Source: Rhizobium esperanzae
GTDB taxonomy: Bacteria > Pseudomonadota > Alphaproteobacteria > Rhizobiales > Rhizobiaceae
Direction: 5' to 3'
Length of the DNA stretch: 64,000 nt
NCBI RefSeq assembly: GCF_002204185.1
Contig: NZ_MXPU01000004.1
Location: 344,371-408,370, forward strand
Part shown: piece by piece, positions 25,247-34,762 of the stretch
Layout of the letters: the number at the start of each line of letters is the position of its first letter
Numbering within the stretch: position 1 is the first letter of the stretch
The notes under the pieces: generated by a model
Told to the model about the DNA's origin: nothing
What the model saw: only the letters and a program-made list of their open reading frames with translations
The model's database searches: none
Translations under genes and position numbers: made by a program

Positions 25247-26026
25247 ATGGCGCTAGATCTTTTCCAATATGGCATGGGGACCCTCAGCGGCGCCTTGGTT
25301 GGCTTCACCCTCGCCCTTCTGGGCGGTGGCGGCTCCATCCTTGCCGTCCCGCTTCTTGTTCACGCCGTAGGACTGACCGACGCCCATACCGCCATTGCCA
25401 CCAGCGCCGTTGCCGTTGCTTCGAATGCGTTGATCAGCCTAGTCATGCACGCGCGCCGAGGAACGGTGATATGGCGGTATGCGGGACTTTACTGCGCGAC
25501 TGGCACCGTCGGGGCGCTGCTCGGCGCGTCGATCGGAAAGATGCTCGATGGGAAGCATCTGCTTTTGTATTTCTCGGGGCTGATGATCGCCATCGCCATC
25601 TTGATGCTGCGTCGAATAAGCGTCGCCAGCGAAGATACCTGTATCTTCGAACGTCGGAACACCACCAAGGTTCTTGCGATCGGTGGCGGGAGCGGCGTCG
25701 TCTCCGGCTTTTTCGGAATAGGCGGTGGCTTCCTGATCGTCCCCGGCCTGGTGTTTTCCACCGGAATGCCGACGATCAATGCGGTGTCGACCTCTTTGGT
25801 CGCGATCGTGGCGTTCGGTTCGACTACGGCTGCCACCTATTCCATCTCAGGTCTCGTCGACTGGCCGCTCGCCGCGGTCTTCATCGCGGGAGGCGCGTTC
25901 GGCGCCGTCCTCGGCTGCAAGCTTGTGCACCGCCTTAGGCCCTGTCAATCTGCGCTCAATAGTGTTTTTGCGGGCGCCATTCTCACCTTCGGCATCGCCA
26001 TGGCGTGGAGCACCCTCCTCGGATAG
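25247..26026 (+). CDS. TSUP family sulfite exporter (TauE/SafE)
   Basis: Inner-membrane protein of 259 aa with about eight helices in two similar halves, each with a Gly-rich signature: LVGFTLALLGGGGSILAVPL in the first and GVVSGFFGIGGGFLIVPGLV in the second. These are typical of TauE/SafE (TSUP) carriers for sulfite or organosulfonates. It follows the persulfide-dioxygenase-like gene on the same strand, consistent with export of the sulfite formed. Confidence 0.9.
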   Translation: MALDLFQYGMGTLSGALVGFTLALLGGGGSILAVPLLVHAVGLTDAHTAIATSAVAVASNALISLVMHARRGTVIWRYAGLYCATGTVGALLGASIGKMLDGKHLLLYFSGLMIAIAILMLRRISVASEDTCIFERRNTTKVLAIGGGSGVVSGFFGIGGGFLIVPGLVFSTGMPTINAVSTSLVAIVAFGSTTAATYSISGLVDWPLAAVFIAGGAFGAVLGCKLVHRLRPCQSALNSVFAGAILTFGIAMAWSTLLG

Positions 26027-26337
26027 CTCGCTGTTAGCCCCGGTCGATTTGCTTGTGCTTCCACATCCTCTTCAGATTGCCGAGCAACGGCTCGAGATGG
26101 AGTAATGTCGCCGACAAGGAGGAAGGGCTTTTCGAACCAGAGCAATTAGAGAAGCCATCGGCGGTCGCCGTGCTCGCGGTGGTCTTCCGGGACCGCATCT
26201 CCTATCTGATGAGAAGGCATTCGCAATTGCTTGCCTCCGTCTCGCGCGCGATCGCCAGTCTTGGCTGGCCTCGTGCTTGTCGCTATCGCCGCGATCGAGA
26301 TAGCGAACTGGTTGAACGCGCGATGAGGATCAGAGCG

Positions 26338-26886
26338 ATGCTAAGACTGCAGACTATACTCGCTTCGGCAGCAATTGCTTTCGTGCCTCTCACCACCGCC
26401 CTTGCGGACGATGGTCTGCCGTCGTTCGACCACTTCGCCGATCGCTGCCTGGACCGCGGGCCGCAGTACGATCGCGCGGCCGCACTCGCCCACCGAAACA
26501 AGTGGCCGTCGCTTGCTTCCGACATGGTGTTGAGCATTCTTCCTCTTTCGGAACCCGTGGCATTCGACGGCTGGATCACCGGGGCGGGCAGCACGGCGCC
26601 ATTGGAAGCCCTGGTCGTTGGACGGGCTATGGTCGGAGAGAAGGCTGTCGAGAGCTGCACGATGGCCTTCGCGGGGACCGACGCCGCAGGCTTCGAGCGC
26701 AGCCTTGTTTCAACAACAGCGGCAAGGCCGTCCGGAGAGCAGAACGGTGAAGGACGTATCCGGAAATTCTTCACGATCGAGCGCGATGGGTTGAAAGAGG
26801 CAGTGACGCTCGATCTTCCCATCTACCCGAACGGCAGCGACGAGGTGGTCGCGAGCGTCGTCGCCGAGCAACAAACCGAGCACTGA
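26338..26886 (+). CDS. Hypothetical exported protein
   Basis: Protein of 182 aa with a clear signal peptide (MLRLQTILASAAIAFVPLTT, cleavage near TALADD). The mature part has cysteines in FADRCLDRGPQYDR and VESCTMAFAGTDA, a possible disulfide. No known domain is recognised. The ATG at 26338 is chosen because GAGG lies nine bases upstream; the frame runs back to 26053 without a signal-like start. Confidence 0.6.
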   Translation: MLRLQTILASAAIAFVPLTTALADDGLPSFDHFADRCLDRGPQYDRAAALAHRNKWPSLASDMVLSILPLSEPVAFDGWITGAGSTAPLEALVVGRAMVGEKAVESCTMAFAGTDAAGFERSLVSTTAARPSGEQNGEGRIRKFFTIERDGLKEAVTLDLPIYPNGSDEVVASVVAEQQTEH

Positions 26887-27196
26887 ATTTGTCCCGATGA
26901 CAAAGCGATCAATGCATTCTGTCCCGCCATGCCGCATCGGCCGCGCCTTCGCAGCATCGCAAAAATTGCCGAACTAGCAGTTCTTGCCAGCGTCCGCTTG
27001 CGGCTAAAGCGCTGAACACGGGACGGTAACGATATTTCGACCGAACCCTTTCCCTGCCATTTCAAACCTCTATGTTGACGGTTGGACGAGCTAAACCCCT
27101 ACGGCGCGCATCTTTTCAGGCGCGCAAGAAATGCTGTAGAACGTTGAATTGCTGCCATTCACACCGGCGCGGCGGGCGATAGGGAAGCGGTTTTGA
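26887..27196. other. Intergenic region with a small-protein-like remnant
   Basis: No clear gene in about 310 bases. A 26-codon frame at 26897-26977 (MTKRSMHSVPPCRIGRAFAA, ending SQKLPN) shares the tail IGRA-AASQK with the 59-aa membrane protein at 13827-14006 and may be a truncated relative. No convincing promoter for the downstream kinase was identified. Confidence 0.35.
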
Positions 27197-29932
27197 ATGG
27201 GAAGCGTCGGCAACAGCTGGCCGAGAGGCGGCGGCAAAATCGGCGAATTGTTGCGGCATCCGGCCTTTGACGCCGTCGGTCTCGGACCGGTCGAAAGCTG
27301 GCCTGCTTCTCTCAAGCATATCGCCGAAATGGTGTTGAATTCGCGCCAGCCGAAATTCGTCGCCTGGGGTCCGGATCTCGCCTTTCTCTACAATGATGCC
27401 TACGTGCCTGTTTTCCCCGACCGGCATCCTGGCGCACTCGGGAGACCCTTTCGCGAGGTTTGGGCTGATATCTGGGAACAGTTCTCGCCGATCGTCGCCA
27501 GCACGCTTGAAGGCAGGCCGCAGCTGTTTAAAGAGCTGCTCATCCCGATGCGCCGGGACGGCCGCACCGAGGATACCTGGTTCACCTTCTCCTACACGCC
27601 GCTGCGCGACGATGACGGCGCCATCGCCGGCATCCTCTGCGCGACCCTCGACGTCACCGAACAGGTCGCCGCCAAGCGCGGCGAGAAGCTGGCGCTGGAA
27701 GAACTGCGCGCCAAATCGGAGGCGCTTGCAGTCGTCAACCAGGCGGGCGCCGCTATTACCATCGAGCCCGATGTCGAACGTCTCACCCAGATTGTCGTCG
27801 ATGCCGGTGTGACACTGACGGGCGCCGAATTCGGCGCCTTCTTCTACAATGTCGATGATGGCGAGGGCGGCAGCTACATGCTTTACGCGCTCTCCGGCGT
27901 CGACCGGAAGAACTTCGAGAAATTCCCGATGCCACGCAATACAAAGGTCTTCGAGCCGACCTTCAGCGGCGAAGGCATCGTGCGCTCCGACGACATCCTG
28001 CTCGACCCGCGCTACGGCCAGAATCCGCCGCATTCCGGCATGCCGACGGGGCATCTCCCGGTCAGGAGCTATCTTGCCGTGCCGGTCAAATCGCGCGACG
28101 GCAGTGTTATCGGCGGCTTGTTCTTCGGCCACGGCGAACCCGGCCGCTTCTCTCAAGCGGCTGAGGCGAGCCTCGTCGGCCTCGCCGGCCAATCGGCCGT
28201 CGCGATCGACAATATCCGGCTGTTCCGTGCCGCCAAAATCGAAATCGACCAGCGCCGCCACATGGAAGATCAGCTGCGCAAACTCAACGAAATGCTCGAG
28301 GTCCGGGTCGCGGCCGAGATCGCCGATCGCCAGCAGGCCGAAGCAGCGCTCCAGCAGTCGCAGAAGATGGAATCGATCGGCAAGCTCACCGGCGGCGTTG
28401 CCCATGACTTCAACAATCTGCTGCAGGTGATCTCAGGCAATCTGCAGCTTCTCGGCAAGGACGTGGCCGATAATGGCCGGGCAAGAGAGCGTATTTCGAA
28501 TGCGCTTGCCGCCGTCGAACGCGGCTCGCGACTGGCAAGCCAGTTGCTCGCCTTCGGCCGCCGCCAGGCGCTGGAACCGAAGGTCGTCAATATCGGCCGC
28601 CTGGTCACCGGCATGGACGACATGCTGCGTCGCGCGCTCGGAGAGGAAATCGAAGTCGAGACCATCGTCTCCGGCGGCCTCTGGAACGCCTTCGCCGATC
28701 CGGCCCAGATCGAGAACGCCCTGCTCAACCTCGCGATCAACTCGCGCGACGCTATGGATGGCGTCGGCAAGCTGACGATCGAGGTCGGCAACGCCTTCCT
28801 CGACGATTCCTACAACCGCACCCATCCCGAGGTGAAGGCCGGCCAATATGTCGTGCTCGCCGTCACCGATACCGGCTCCGGCATGACGCAAGAGGTGATG
28901 GAGCAGGCCTTCGAGCCGTTCTTCTCGACGAAACCGGAAGGCAAGGGCACCGGTCTCGGCCTGTCGATGGTCTACGGCTTCGTCAAACAGTCCGGCGGCC
29001 ACGTGAAGATCTACAGCGAGATCGGCGAAGGCACGACCGTCAAACTCTACCTCGCCCGCTCGTTCCGCAGCGAGGATCGCGCCACGGCGGCCGACACCAT
29101 GCCGGCGACCGGTGGAACCGAAACCATCCTTGTCGCCGAGGACGACGAGGGCGTTCGCGCCACGGTCGTCGAGATGCTCTCGGATCTCGGCTATTACGTG
29201 CTGAAGGCGAAGGATGCGCACAGCGCCCTCACCGTGATCGAGAGCGGCGCCCATATCGACCTGCTCTTTACCGATGTCGTCATGCCCGGCCCCCTGCGGA
29301 GCCCGGAGCTTGCGCGCATGGCGCGACAGCGCCTGCCCGACATCGCCGTGCTCTACACCTCGGGCTATACCGAAAACTCGATCGTCCATGGCGGCAGGCT
29401 CGATCCGGGCCTGGAGCTGCTCTCCAAGCCCTATACGCGCGAGGAGCTCGCCCGCAAGATCCGCCAGGTGCTCGCCAACCGGCCGCAACGCCACCAGGCG
29501 GAGGCCAATCAGCGGGTGTCCAATGCAAGGCGACCTGATCCACAGGTTCCCGGCACGGCTGGAAAGCTGAGGCTGCTGCTCGTCGAAGACGATGCATTCA
29601 TCCGGATGGATACCGCCGAAATCCTGCAGGATCTCGGCTACGACGTCATCGAGGCGGGCAGCGGCGAACAGGGCGTTGATATCCTTGGCCACACGCTCAT
29701 CGACGTCATCGTCGTCGATGTCGGCCTGCCCGGCATGTCGGGCTCGGCCTTTGCCGCCAAGGCGCGGGACGCCCTTCCGTCCGTCGGCCTGGTCTTCGCG
29801 ACGGGCGACAGCGACCCGCCGGACGCCGCTCGCTTCTCCGGCTCGGTGCTGCTGTCGAAACCCTACGACAACGCTGCGCTCGACCGGGCGGTCAAGAGAG
29901 CCGTCGAGCTATCCCAAGCTGAACCGCTCTAA
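27197..29932 (+). CDS. Hybrid sensor histidine kinase / response regulator (PAS-GAF-HisKA-HATPase-REC-REC)
   Basis: Cytoplasmic hybrid kinase of 911 aa with no membrane segment. A PAS-like domain (about 20-160; FVAWGPDLAFLYNDAYVPVF) is followed by a GAF domain (about 175-345; YLAVPVKSRDGSVIGGLFFG) and a coiled-coil-like linker. HisKA has GGVAHDFNNLLQVISGN (H403). HATPase carries the N box NLAINSRDAMDG and G boxes TDTGSGMTQEVM and GKGTGLGLSMVYGF. Two receiver domains end the protein, with phospho-acceptors D693 (LLFTDVVMPG) and D841 (VIVVDVGLPG). The signal is unknown; the general-stress genes that follow are a hint only. Confidence 0.9.
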   Translation: MGSVGNSWPRGGGKIGELLRHPAFDAVGLGPVESWPASLKHIAEMVLNSRQPKFVAWGPDLAFLYNDAYVPVFPDRHPGALGRPFREVWADIWEQFSPIVASTLEGRPQLFKELLIPMRRDGRTEDTWFTFSYTPLRDDDGAIAGILCATLDVTEQVAAKRGEKLALEELRAKSEALAVVNQAGAAITIEPDVERLTQIVVDAGVTLTGAEFGAFFYNVDDGEGGSYMLYALSGVDRKNFEKFPMPRNTKVFEPTFSGEGIVRSDDILLDPRYGQNPPHSGMPTGHLPVRSYLAVPVKSRDGSVIGGLFFGHGEPGRFSQAAEASLVGLAGQSAVAIDNIRLFRAAKIEIDQRRHMEDQLRKLNEMLEVRVAAEIADRQQAEAALQQSQKMESIGKLTGGVAHDFNNLLQVISGNLQLLGKDVADNGRARERISNALAAVERGSRLASQLLAFGRRQALEPKVVNIGRLVTGMDDMLRRALGEEIEVETIVSGGLWNAFADPAQIENALLNLAINSRDAMDGVGKLTIEVGNAFLDDSYNRTHPEVKAGQYVVLAVTDTGSGMTQEVMEQAFEPFFSTKPEGKGTGLGLSMVYGFVKQSGGHVKIYSEIGEGTTVKLYLARSFRSEDRATAADTMPATGGTETILVAEDDEGVRATVVEMLSDLGYYVLKAKDAHSALTVIESGAHIDLLFTDVVMPGPLRSPELARMARQRLPDIAVLYTSGYTENSIVHGGRLDPGLELLSKPYTREELARKIRQVLANRPQRHQAEANQRVSNARRPDPQVPGTAGKLRLLLVEDDAFIRMDTAEILQDLGYDVIEAGSGEQGVDILGHTLIDVIVVDVGLPGMSGSAFAAKARDALPSVGLVFATGDSDPPDAARFSGSVLLSKPYDNAALDRAVKRAVELSQAEPL

Positions 29933-30019
29933 CGCCGCCCCCCGTGAGGCTCCACATCTAACTCTTTAAATCTACGCACCGGACTACCGAAAATCGATCT
30001 CGTTCGGGCCGATGCTATA

Positions 30020-30044
30020 GGAACTTTTCCCCTCGGCACCGGTT
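30020..30044 (+). promoter_or_regulatory. EcfG-like promoter (GGAAC-N16-GGTT)
   Basis: GGAAC at 30020-30024 and GGTT at 30041-30044, one mismatch from CGTT, with a 16-base spacer. It lies 52 bases before the start codon of the 104-aa small protein. Confidence 0.5.
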
Positions 30045-30096
30045 GGATTCTCTTACAAACCGCGTTCGAGCGCTTTGCAAACCACAGGAGGCGAAG

Positions 30097-30411
30097 ATGC
30101 CGCGAGGAGACAAATCCGACTATACCGACAAGCAGAAACGCAAGGCCGAACACATCGAGGAGAGCTACGAGGAGCGTGGCGTCTCCGAGAAGGAGGCCGA
30201 ACGGCGCGCCTGGGCGACAGTCAACAAGGAAAGCGGCGGCGGCAACAAATCCGGTTCCGGCCGCGGCAAGAAGGATACGCATGAATCCTCCAAAAAGGGC
30301 GGTCGGGCCGGCGGCGCTGCATCCGCGGCACGCTCGAAGGAGGAACGTTCCGCTTCCGCCAAGAAGGCGGCCGCGACACGCAAGCGCCACGAGCACCATA
30401 GTCATCACTAG
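30097..30411 (+). CDS. Small basic 'plasmid stabilization' family protein
   Basis: Hydrophilic protein of 104 aa, highly charged: MPRGDKSDYTDKQKRKAEHI, then ERRAWATVNKESGGGNKSGS and a Gly/Ser/Lys-rich tail ending HEHHSHH. Very similar small proteins in rhizobia are labelled plasmid stabilization proteins, though no mechanism is shown. A strong ribosome site (AGGAGG) precedes the ATG at 30097. An EcfG-like promoter upstream suggests general-stress control. Confidence 0.75.
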   Translation: MPRGDKSDYTDKQKRKAEHIEESYEERGVSEKEAERRAWATVNKESGGGNKSGSGRGKKDTHESSKKGGRAGGAASAARSKEERSASAKKAAATRKRHEHHSHH

Positions 30412-30528
30412 GCATGTGCCCAAAGGGTGTAAGCGGTCTCGGGAGACATCATGTTTCAATTCTGTCATCGAGAAGAGGACGGCAGGCGTCAGTCTATCGC
30501 CTGCCCATCCGGCAAAGGGATTTTCGCC

Positions 30529-30819
30529 ATGGCCAAATCGAAGAAGAAATGGTCGCAGGACGTTACCGAACACAGCAACGCGATGGACCTCAAGGAAGGC
30601 GTGTTCAAATCGGACGATCCGAAGAAAATTGCCCGGTCGATCAAGCACTCCGCCGAGGAGAGCGATCGCCGCAAGTCGAGCCCGTTTCGCGCCGCCATGT
30701 CGATGCTGACCTTCTACATCAACCGCGCCGGCGAGCAGCTGTCGAAAAAGCGGCGCTACACACTTGAAAAGGCCAAGAACGAACTGCGAAAAGACTTCGG
30801 TCGTCAACCGAGGCATTGA
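30529..30819 (+). CDS. DUF3175 domain protein
   Basis: Protein of 96 aa starting MAKSKKKWSQDVTEHSNAMD and containing DPKKIARSIKHSAEESDRRK and SPFRAAMSMLTFYINRAGEQ. This is the DUF3175 pattern; the family is usually under 110 aa and of unknown function. It is the second gene of a probable small operon (plasmid-stabilization-like, DUF3175, GST) with 2 bases to the GST start. The frame upstream to 30451 lacks family similarity. Confidence 0.8.
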   Translation: MAKSKKKWSQDVTEHSNAMDLKEGVFKSDDPKKIARSIKHSAEESDRRKSSPFRAAMSMLTFYINRAGEQLSKKRRYTLEKAKNELRKDFGRQPRH

Positions 30820-30821
30820 AC

Positions 30822-31547
30822 ATGGCATATGAGCTTTATTATTGGGACGGCATTCAAGGCCGCGGCGAATTCGTGCGCTTGGCGCTGGAGGAAGCCGGCG
30901 CCGACTATGTCGACGTCACGCGTCAGCCCGGCCGAGGAACGGGCGCCATGCTCGAGATCATGAAGAGCGAAGGCGAGCCGCACATTCCCTTCGCTCCGCC
31001 CTTCCTGAAGGACGGCGACCTCCTCATCCCGCATGTCGCCAACATCCTGTTTTACCTCGGGCCGAAGCTCGGCCTTGCGCCGGAGGACGAAAGTCTTCGC
31101 TATGTCGCCAATGGTCTGCAGCTCACCATTACCGATTTCGTCGCCGAAGCGCACGATACGCACCACCCGATCGACCTGTCGCTTTATTACGAAGACCAGA
31201 AGCAGGAAGCCAAAGCCCGCTCGGTCGCCTTCATCCGGGACCGCATTCCTAAATTCCTCGGTTATTTCGAGCGCGTGCTGACGCGAAATCCGAAAGGTCC
31301 CAATCACATGATTGGCAATTCGCTCACCTATGTCGACCTCTCTCTCTTTCAGGTGATCGAGGGCCTCACCTATGCCTTTCCCAAAGCGATGAAGAAGAGC
31401 AAGGCCGAATACCCCGCTCTCCTTGCCCTGCATGATGCGGTGGCGAAGCGCCCGAACATCGCCCGTTATCTCGCCTCCCCTCGCCGCCTCGCCTTCAACG
31501 AGGAAGGGATTTTCAGACACTATCCGGAGCTAGACGCAGGGAACTGA
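30822..31547 (+). CDS. Glutathione S-transferase family protein
   Basis: Protein of 241 aa with an N-terminal thioredoxin-like GST domain (YELYYWDGIQGRGEFVRLAL; HIPFAPPFLKDGDLLIPHVA) and an all-helical C-terminal domain (YVDLSLFQVIEGLTYAFPKA). The catalytic residue may be Tyr in the YYWDG stretch, as in sigma/alpha-like GSTs. The stop lies two codons past GIFRHYPELDAG. Its 3' end overlaps the end of the convergent topoisomerase gene by 18 bases. Substrate unknown; stress or detoxification role likely. Confidence 0.85.
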   Translation: MAYELYYWDGIQGRGEFVRLALEEAGADYVDVTRQPGRGTGAMLEIMKSEGEPHIPFAPPFLKDGDLLIPHVANILFYLGPKLGLAPEDESLRYVANGLQLTITDFVAEAHDTHHPIDLSLYYEDQKQEAKARSVAFIRDRIPKFLGYFERVLTRNPKGPNHMIGNSLTYVDLSLFQVIEGLTYAFPKAMKKSKAEYPALLALHDAVAKRPNIARYLASPRRLAFNEEGIFRHYPELDAGN

Positions 31548-32558
31548 AGAGTTCAGTTCGGCCTCGCGGGTCAGGAAATCAAGCAGCCTGTTTTCTTCAG
31601 CCCGCAGACCCCGCAGCGGCTCGTTGCCGCCTTCGGTCAAAGGATGATCATTGCCGGCGAGCGCGATGATGGCCGGATGGATATAGCTCGAGCGTGAGAT
31701 CGCCGGCGTATTGTGCAGCGCCTCGGCCGCAGCCTCCGACATTTCCTTCACCGTCGGCCGGCCGCCGCCGACGATCCTTTCGCGGGCGACACCGAAGGCC
31801 GCCAGCGATCCGGCCCAGGTGCGGAAGGTCTTCGCGGAAATCGGAATGCCGGATATTTCGGCCAGATAGGCATTCAGCCGGCCGGAATCGACCGGTTTCA
31901 GCGAGCCGCTTTCATCCTTCCAGACGAAGAGCTGGCGTCCGGGCAGGTCGGAAATTTCTTCCAGGATTTTCTGCAGCCTGGGATGCTTTAGGCTGCGCTG
32001 GACGCGCTTGCCGCCCTTGGCGCGGAATTTGAGCTCGATCCGCCCGTCGACGATCTTCAGGTGCCGCTTCAACAGCGTCGTTGCGCCATAGGTGCCGTTC
32101 TCCCTGACATAGGCCTGATTACCGACCCGCAGATGCGCCTCGTCGAGCAGGATCGTCAAAGCCGCCAGCACACCGTTGACATCTTCCGTACCGGTGTCGA
32201 GATGACGCAGGACTGTGCGGCGGATCTTCGGCAATGCCCGCCCGAATTCGATCAGCTGGTGGAATTTTCCGGCGCTGCGGAAGGATTGCCAGTCCTTGTG
32301 ATAGCGGTATTGCTTGCGCCCGCGAGCATCAATGCCGGTTGCCTGAAGGTGACCGTTCTCGTAAAGGCAGATCCAGACGTTCTCATAGGCCGGCGGCAAT
32401 CCAAGGGAACTGATGCGCGCCCGCTGCACCTCGTCGGAAAGCGTCGTGCCATCAGGCATCACATAGCTGAAGCCCTTGCCTTTCCTTCGCCTGCGGATGC
32501 CAGGCTCGGTATCGCTGACATAGATTAGACCCAGTTCGGTGATGGCTTCGGCATTCAT
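31530..32558 (-). CDS. DNA topoisomerase IB
   Basis: Type IB topoisomerase of 342 aa (poxvirus-like). It relaxes supercoils by a covalent 3'-phosphotyrosine intermediate. The catalytic tyrosine is in ISRSSYIHPAIIA (about Y292). The pentad Arg/Lys region is seen in HLRVGNQAYVRENGTYGATT and LKFRAKGGKRVQRSLKHPRL. ISAKTFRTWAGSLAAF is the usual domain signature. It lies 15 bases downstream of glgX on the same strand and so is probably covered by the stress promoter ahead of glgX. Confidence 0.92.
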   Translation of the reverse strand: MNAEAITELGLIYVSDTEPGIRRRRKGKGFSYVMPDGTTLSDEVQRARISSLGLPPAYENVWICLYENGHLQATGIDARGRKQYRYHKDWQSFRSAGKFHQLIEFGRALPKIRRTVLRHLDTGTEDVNGVLAALTILLDEAHLRVGNQAYVRENGTYGATTLLKRHLKIVDGRIELKFRAKGGKRVQRSLKHPRLQKILEEISDLPGRQLFVWKDESGSLKPVDSGRLNAYLAEISGIPISAKTFRTWAGSLAAFGVARERIVGGGRPTVKEMSEAAAEALHNTPAISRSSYIHPAIIALAGNDHPLTEGGNEPLRGLRAEENRLLDFLTREAELNSSVPCV

Positions 32559-32573
32559 GCTTTCGATGACCTA

Positions 32574-34730
32574 CTACCGGGTCCTGAAACCAAACTGGAA
32601 CCAGCGACGGCGCTCGGCCTTGGTCGCATCTTTCGGCGGTTCAGCCTGCTCCCTCGGTGCGAAGACCGCGACACTCTGAGCATAAACTATCACCGGATTT
32701 TCCGGATCATGGACCTGAAAGGCATTCGTCTCCATTCCGGTATCCAGAAGTCTGGACCATTGTTTCACGCCATTGACGCCAGGCAGGTGGACTTCGCAGT
32801 CGCCCCCAGCGTTGAAGACCAGGAAAAGATCGTCCATCTTTTCGGTTTCCAGCGCGTGCACGCTCTTCGAGACATAAACGCCGAGGACCTGTAGTCCGTC
32901 GTCATTCCACGCCCCGTCGTCCATGAAACTGCCGTCGGGCTTGTACCAGGCGATCTCGATACGTCCGTCTTCGCTGGTTTCGCCCGTCAGAAACCGCTCC
33001 TGCCGCAGGACGGGATGCGCCTTGCGGAAGGCGACGGCCTGCCGACAGAAATCGAGAAAGGAATCGTCGAGCCCGTCCCAACTCGTCCAGCCGATCTCGT
33101 TGTCCTGACAATAGGCGTTGTTGTTGCCGCCCTGGCTGTTGCCGAGCTCGTCGCCGGCAAGGATCATCGGCACACCCTGCGAGAGCATCAGCGTCGCCAT
33201 CATGTTGCGCCGACGCCGCGCTCGCGCGGCATTGATGTTGGCATTATCGGTCGCGCCCTCCACGCCCATATTGTCGGAATGATTGTCCGAATGGCCGTCC
33301 CGGTTATCCTCGCCGTTCGCCTCATTGTGCTTGCCGTCGAAGGAAACCGTGTCCATCAGCGTGAAGCCGTCATGGGCCGACAGGAGATTGATCGAAGAGG
33401 TCGCCCCCCGGTCCGAATGGTTGAATTGCAGCGCCGAGCCGGTGATGCGCGCCGCCAGTTCCGACACCATGCCACCGTCGCCCTTCCAGAACCGGCGCAC
33501 GTCGTCGCGGAACTTGTCGTTCCACTCGCGGAAAGGGTGCGGGAATCCGCCGACCTGATATCCGCCTTCGCCGATATCCCAGGGTTCGGCGATCAGCTTG
33601 ACGCCGGAGAGGATCGGATCCTGGCGGATAGCGCCGAAGAACAGGCCCTGACGGTCGAATTCCAACGCCTGCCGCCCGAGCGTGCTGGCGAGGTCGAAGC
33701 GGAAGCCGTCTATATGCATGACGCCCACCCAGTAGCGCAGGCTGTCGAGCACCATGCGCATCACCATCGGATTGGCGACATTCAGCGTATTGCCGGTGCC
33801 TGTTGTATCGAAGGTGTGGCGGGGATCATCGGGGGAAAGAATGTAATAGCTCGCATTGTCGAGCCCGCGGAAGGAAAGCGTCGGCCCCTTCTCGCTGCCT
33901 TCGGCGCTGTGGTTGTAGACCACATCCATGATGACTTCGATGCCGGCGGCATGGAACCGCTTCACCATGGTCTTGATTTCGGTGATCTTGTCGCCGGACA
34001 GATACCGCGATTGCGGTGCGAAGAAACCGAGGGTCTGGTAGCCCCAGTAATTGCGGAGATTCTTTTCCAGAAGATAGCGATCGTCCAGGAAATACTGGAT
34101 GGGCAGGAGCTCGAGCGCCGAAATGCCAAGCTTGACGAGATGATCAATGATCGGATCGCTGCACATGCCGAGAAAGGTGCCGCGCAGCCGATCCGGCACT
34201 TTCGGATGCGTCATTGTCAGGCCACGCACATGCGCCTCGTAGATGATGGTGTCGGTCCAGGGCCGACGAATGGCTTCTTCACCGGCCCAGTCGAAGTCCG
34301 GATCCTGCACCACGCTCTTGACCATGAAGGGGGCGCTGTCGCGATCGTCGAAGGAAAGATCGTCCTCGCCGATCCGGTAGCCGAACAGCGCGTCATCCCA
34401 TTTCAGCTCACCCGTTACCTGCTTGGCATAGGGATCGAGCAGAAGCTTGTTCGGATTGAAACGGTGGCCGGCGCCGGGGTCGTAGGGGCCGTGGGCGCGA
34501 TAGCCGTAGACGGTTCCCGGTCCGATGCCGGCAATATAGCCCGACCAGATGTCGCCCTCGCGTTTCGGCAGAGGCAGCCGCGCGATCTCTTCCTGTCCGT
34601 CGGGGGAAAAGAGGCAAAGCTCGATCTGTTCCGCATGGGCCGAGAAGACGGCGAAGTGGGTGCCTGAGCCGATATATTCCGCCCCGAGCTCCGGTTTGAG
34701 GAAGTCGAGTTCCGAAAATGAAAAGCTCAT
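32574..34730 (-). CDS. glgX: Glycogen debranching enzyme GlgX
   Basis: GH13 isoamylase-type enzyme of 718 aa that hydrolyses alpha-1,6 branches in glycogen. It has an N-terminal CBM48-like domain (GTHFAVFSAHAEQIELCLFS; GTVYGYRAHGPYDPGAGHRF), then the catalytic barrel. Region I is MDVVYNHSAEG, the nucleophile Asp is in IDGFRFDLASTLGR, the acid/base Glu in LIAEPWDIGEGGY and the transition-state Asp in LLSAHDGFTLMDTVSF. Length and motifs are normal. A perfect EcfG-type promoter (34763-34787) precedes it, consistent with glycogen use under stress or stationary phase. Confidence 0.94.
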   Translation of the reverse strand: MSFSFSELDFLKPELGAEYIGSGTHFAVFSAHAEQIELCLFSPDGQEEIARLPLPKREGDIWSGYIAGIGPGTVYGYRAHGPYDPGAGHRFNPNKLLLDPYAKQVTGELKWDDALFGYRIGEDDLSFDDRDSAPFMVKSVVQDPDFDWAGEEAIRRPWTDTIIYEAHVRGLTMTHPKVPDRLRGTFLGMCSDPIIDHLVKLGISALELLPIQYFLDDRYLLEKNLRNYWGYQTLGFFAPQSRYLSGDKITEIKTMVKRFHAAGIEVIMDVVYNHSAEGSEKGPTLSFRGLDNASYYILSPDDPRHTFDTTGTGNTLNVANPMVMRMVLDSLRYWVGVMHIDGFRFDLASTLGRQALEFDRQGLFFGAIRQDPILSGVKLIAEPWDIGEGGYQVGGFPHPFREWNDKFRDDVRRFWKGDGGMVSELAARITGSALQFNHSDRGATSSINLLSAHDGFTLMDTVSFDGKHNEANGEDNRDGHSDNHSDNMGVEGATDNANINAARARRRRNMMATLMLSQGVPMILAGDELGNSQGGNNNAYCQDNEIGWTSWDGLDDSFLDFCRQAVAFRKAHPVLRQERFLTGETSEDGRIEIAWYKPDGSFMDDGAWNDDGLQVLGVYVSKSVHALETEKMDDLFLVFNAGGDCEVHLPGVNGVKQWSRLLDTGMETNAFQVHDPENPVIVYAQSVAVFAPREQAEPPKDATKAERRRWFQFGFRTR

Positions 34731-34762
34731 GGTGCCCCGCTTGAAATTATGGCCAAGCGGGA

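Noticed and set aside
33015..34667. Plus-strand open frame of 550 codons
   Set aside because: Antisense to glgX, whose catalytic motifs are all present on the minus strand.
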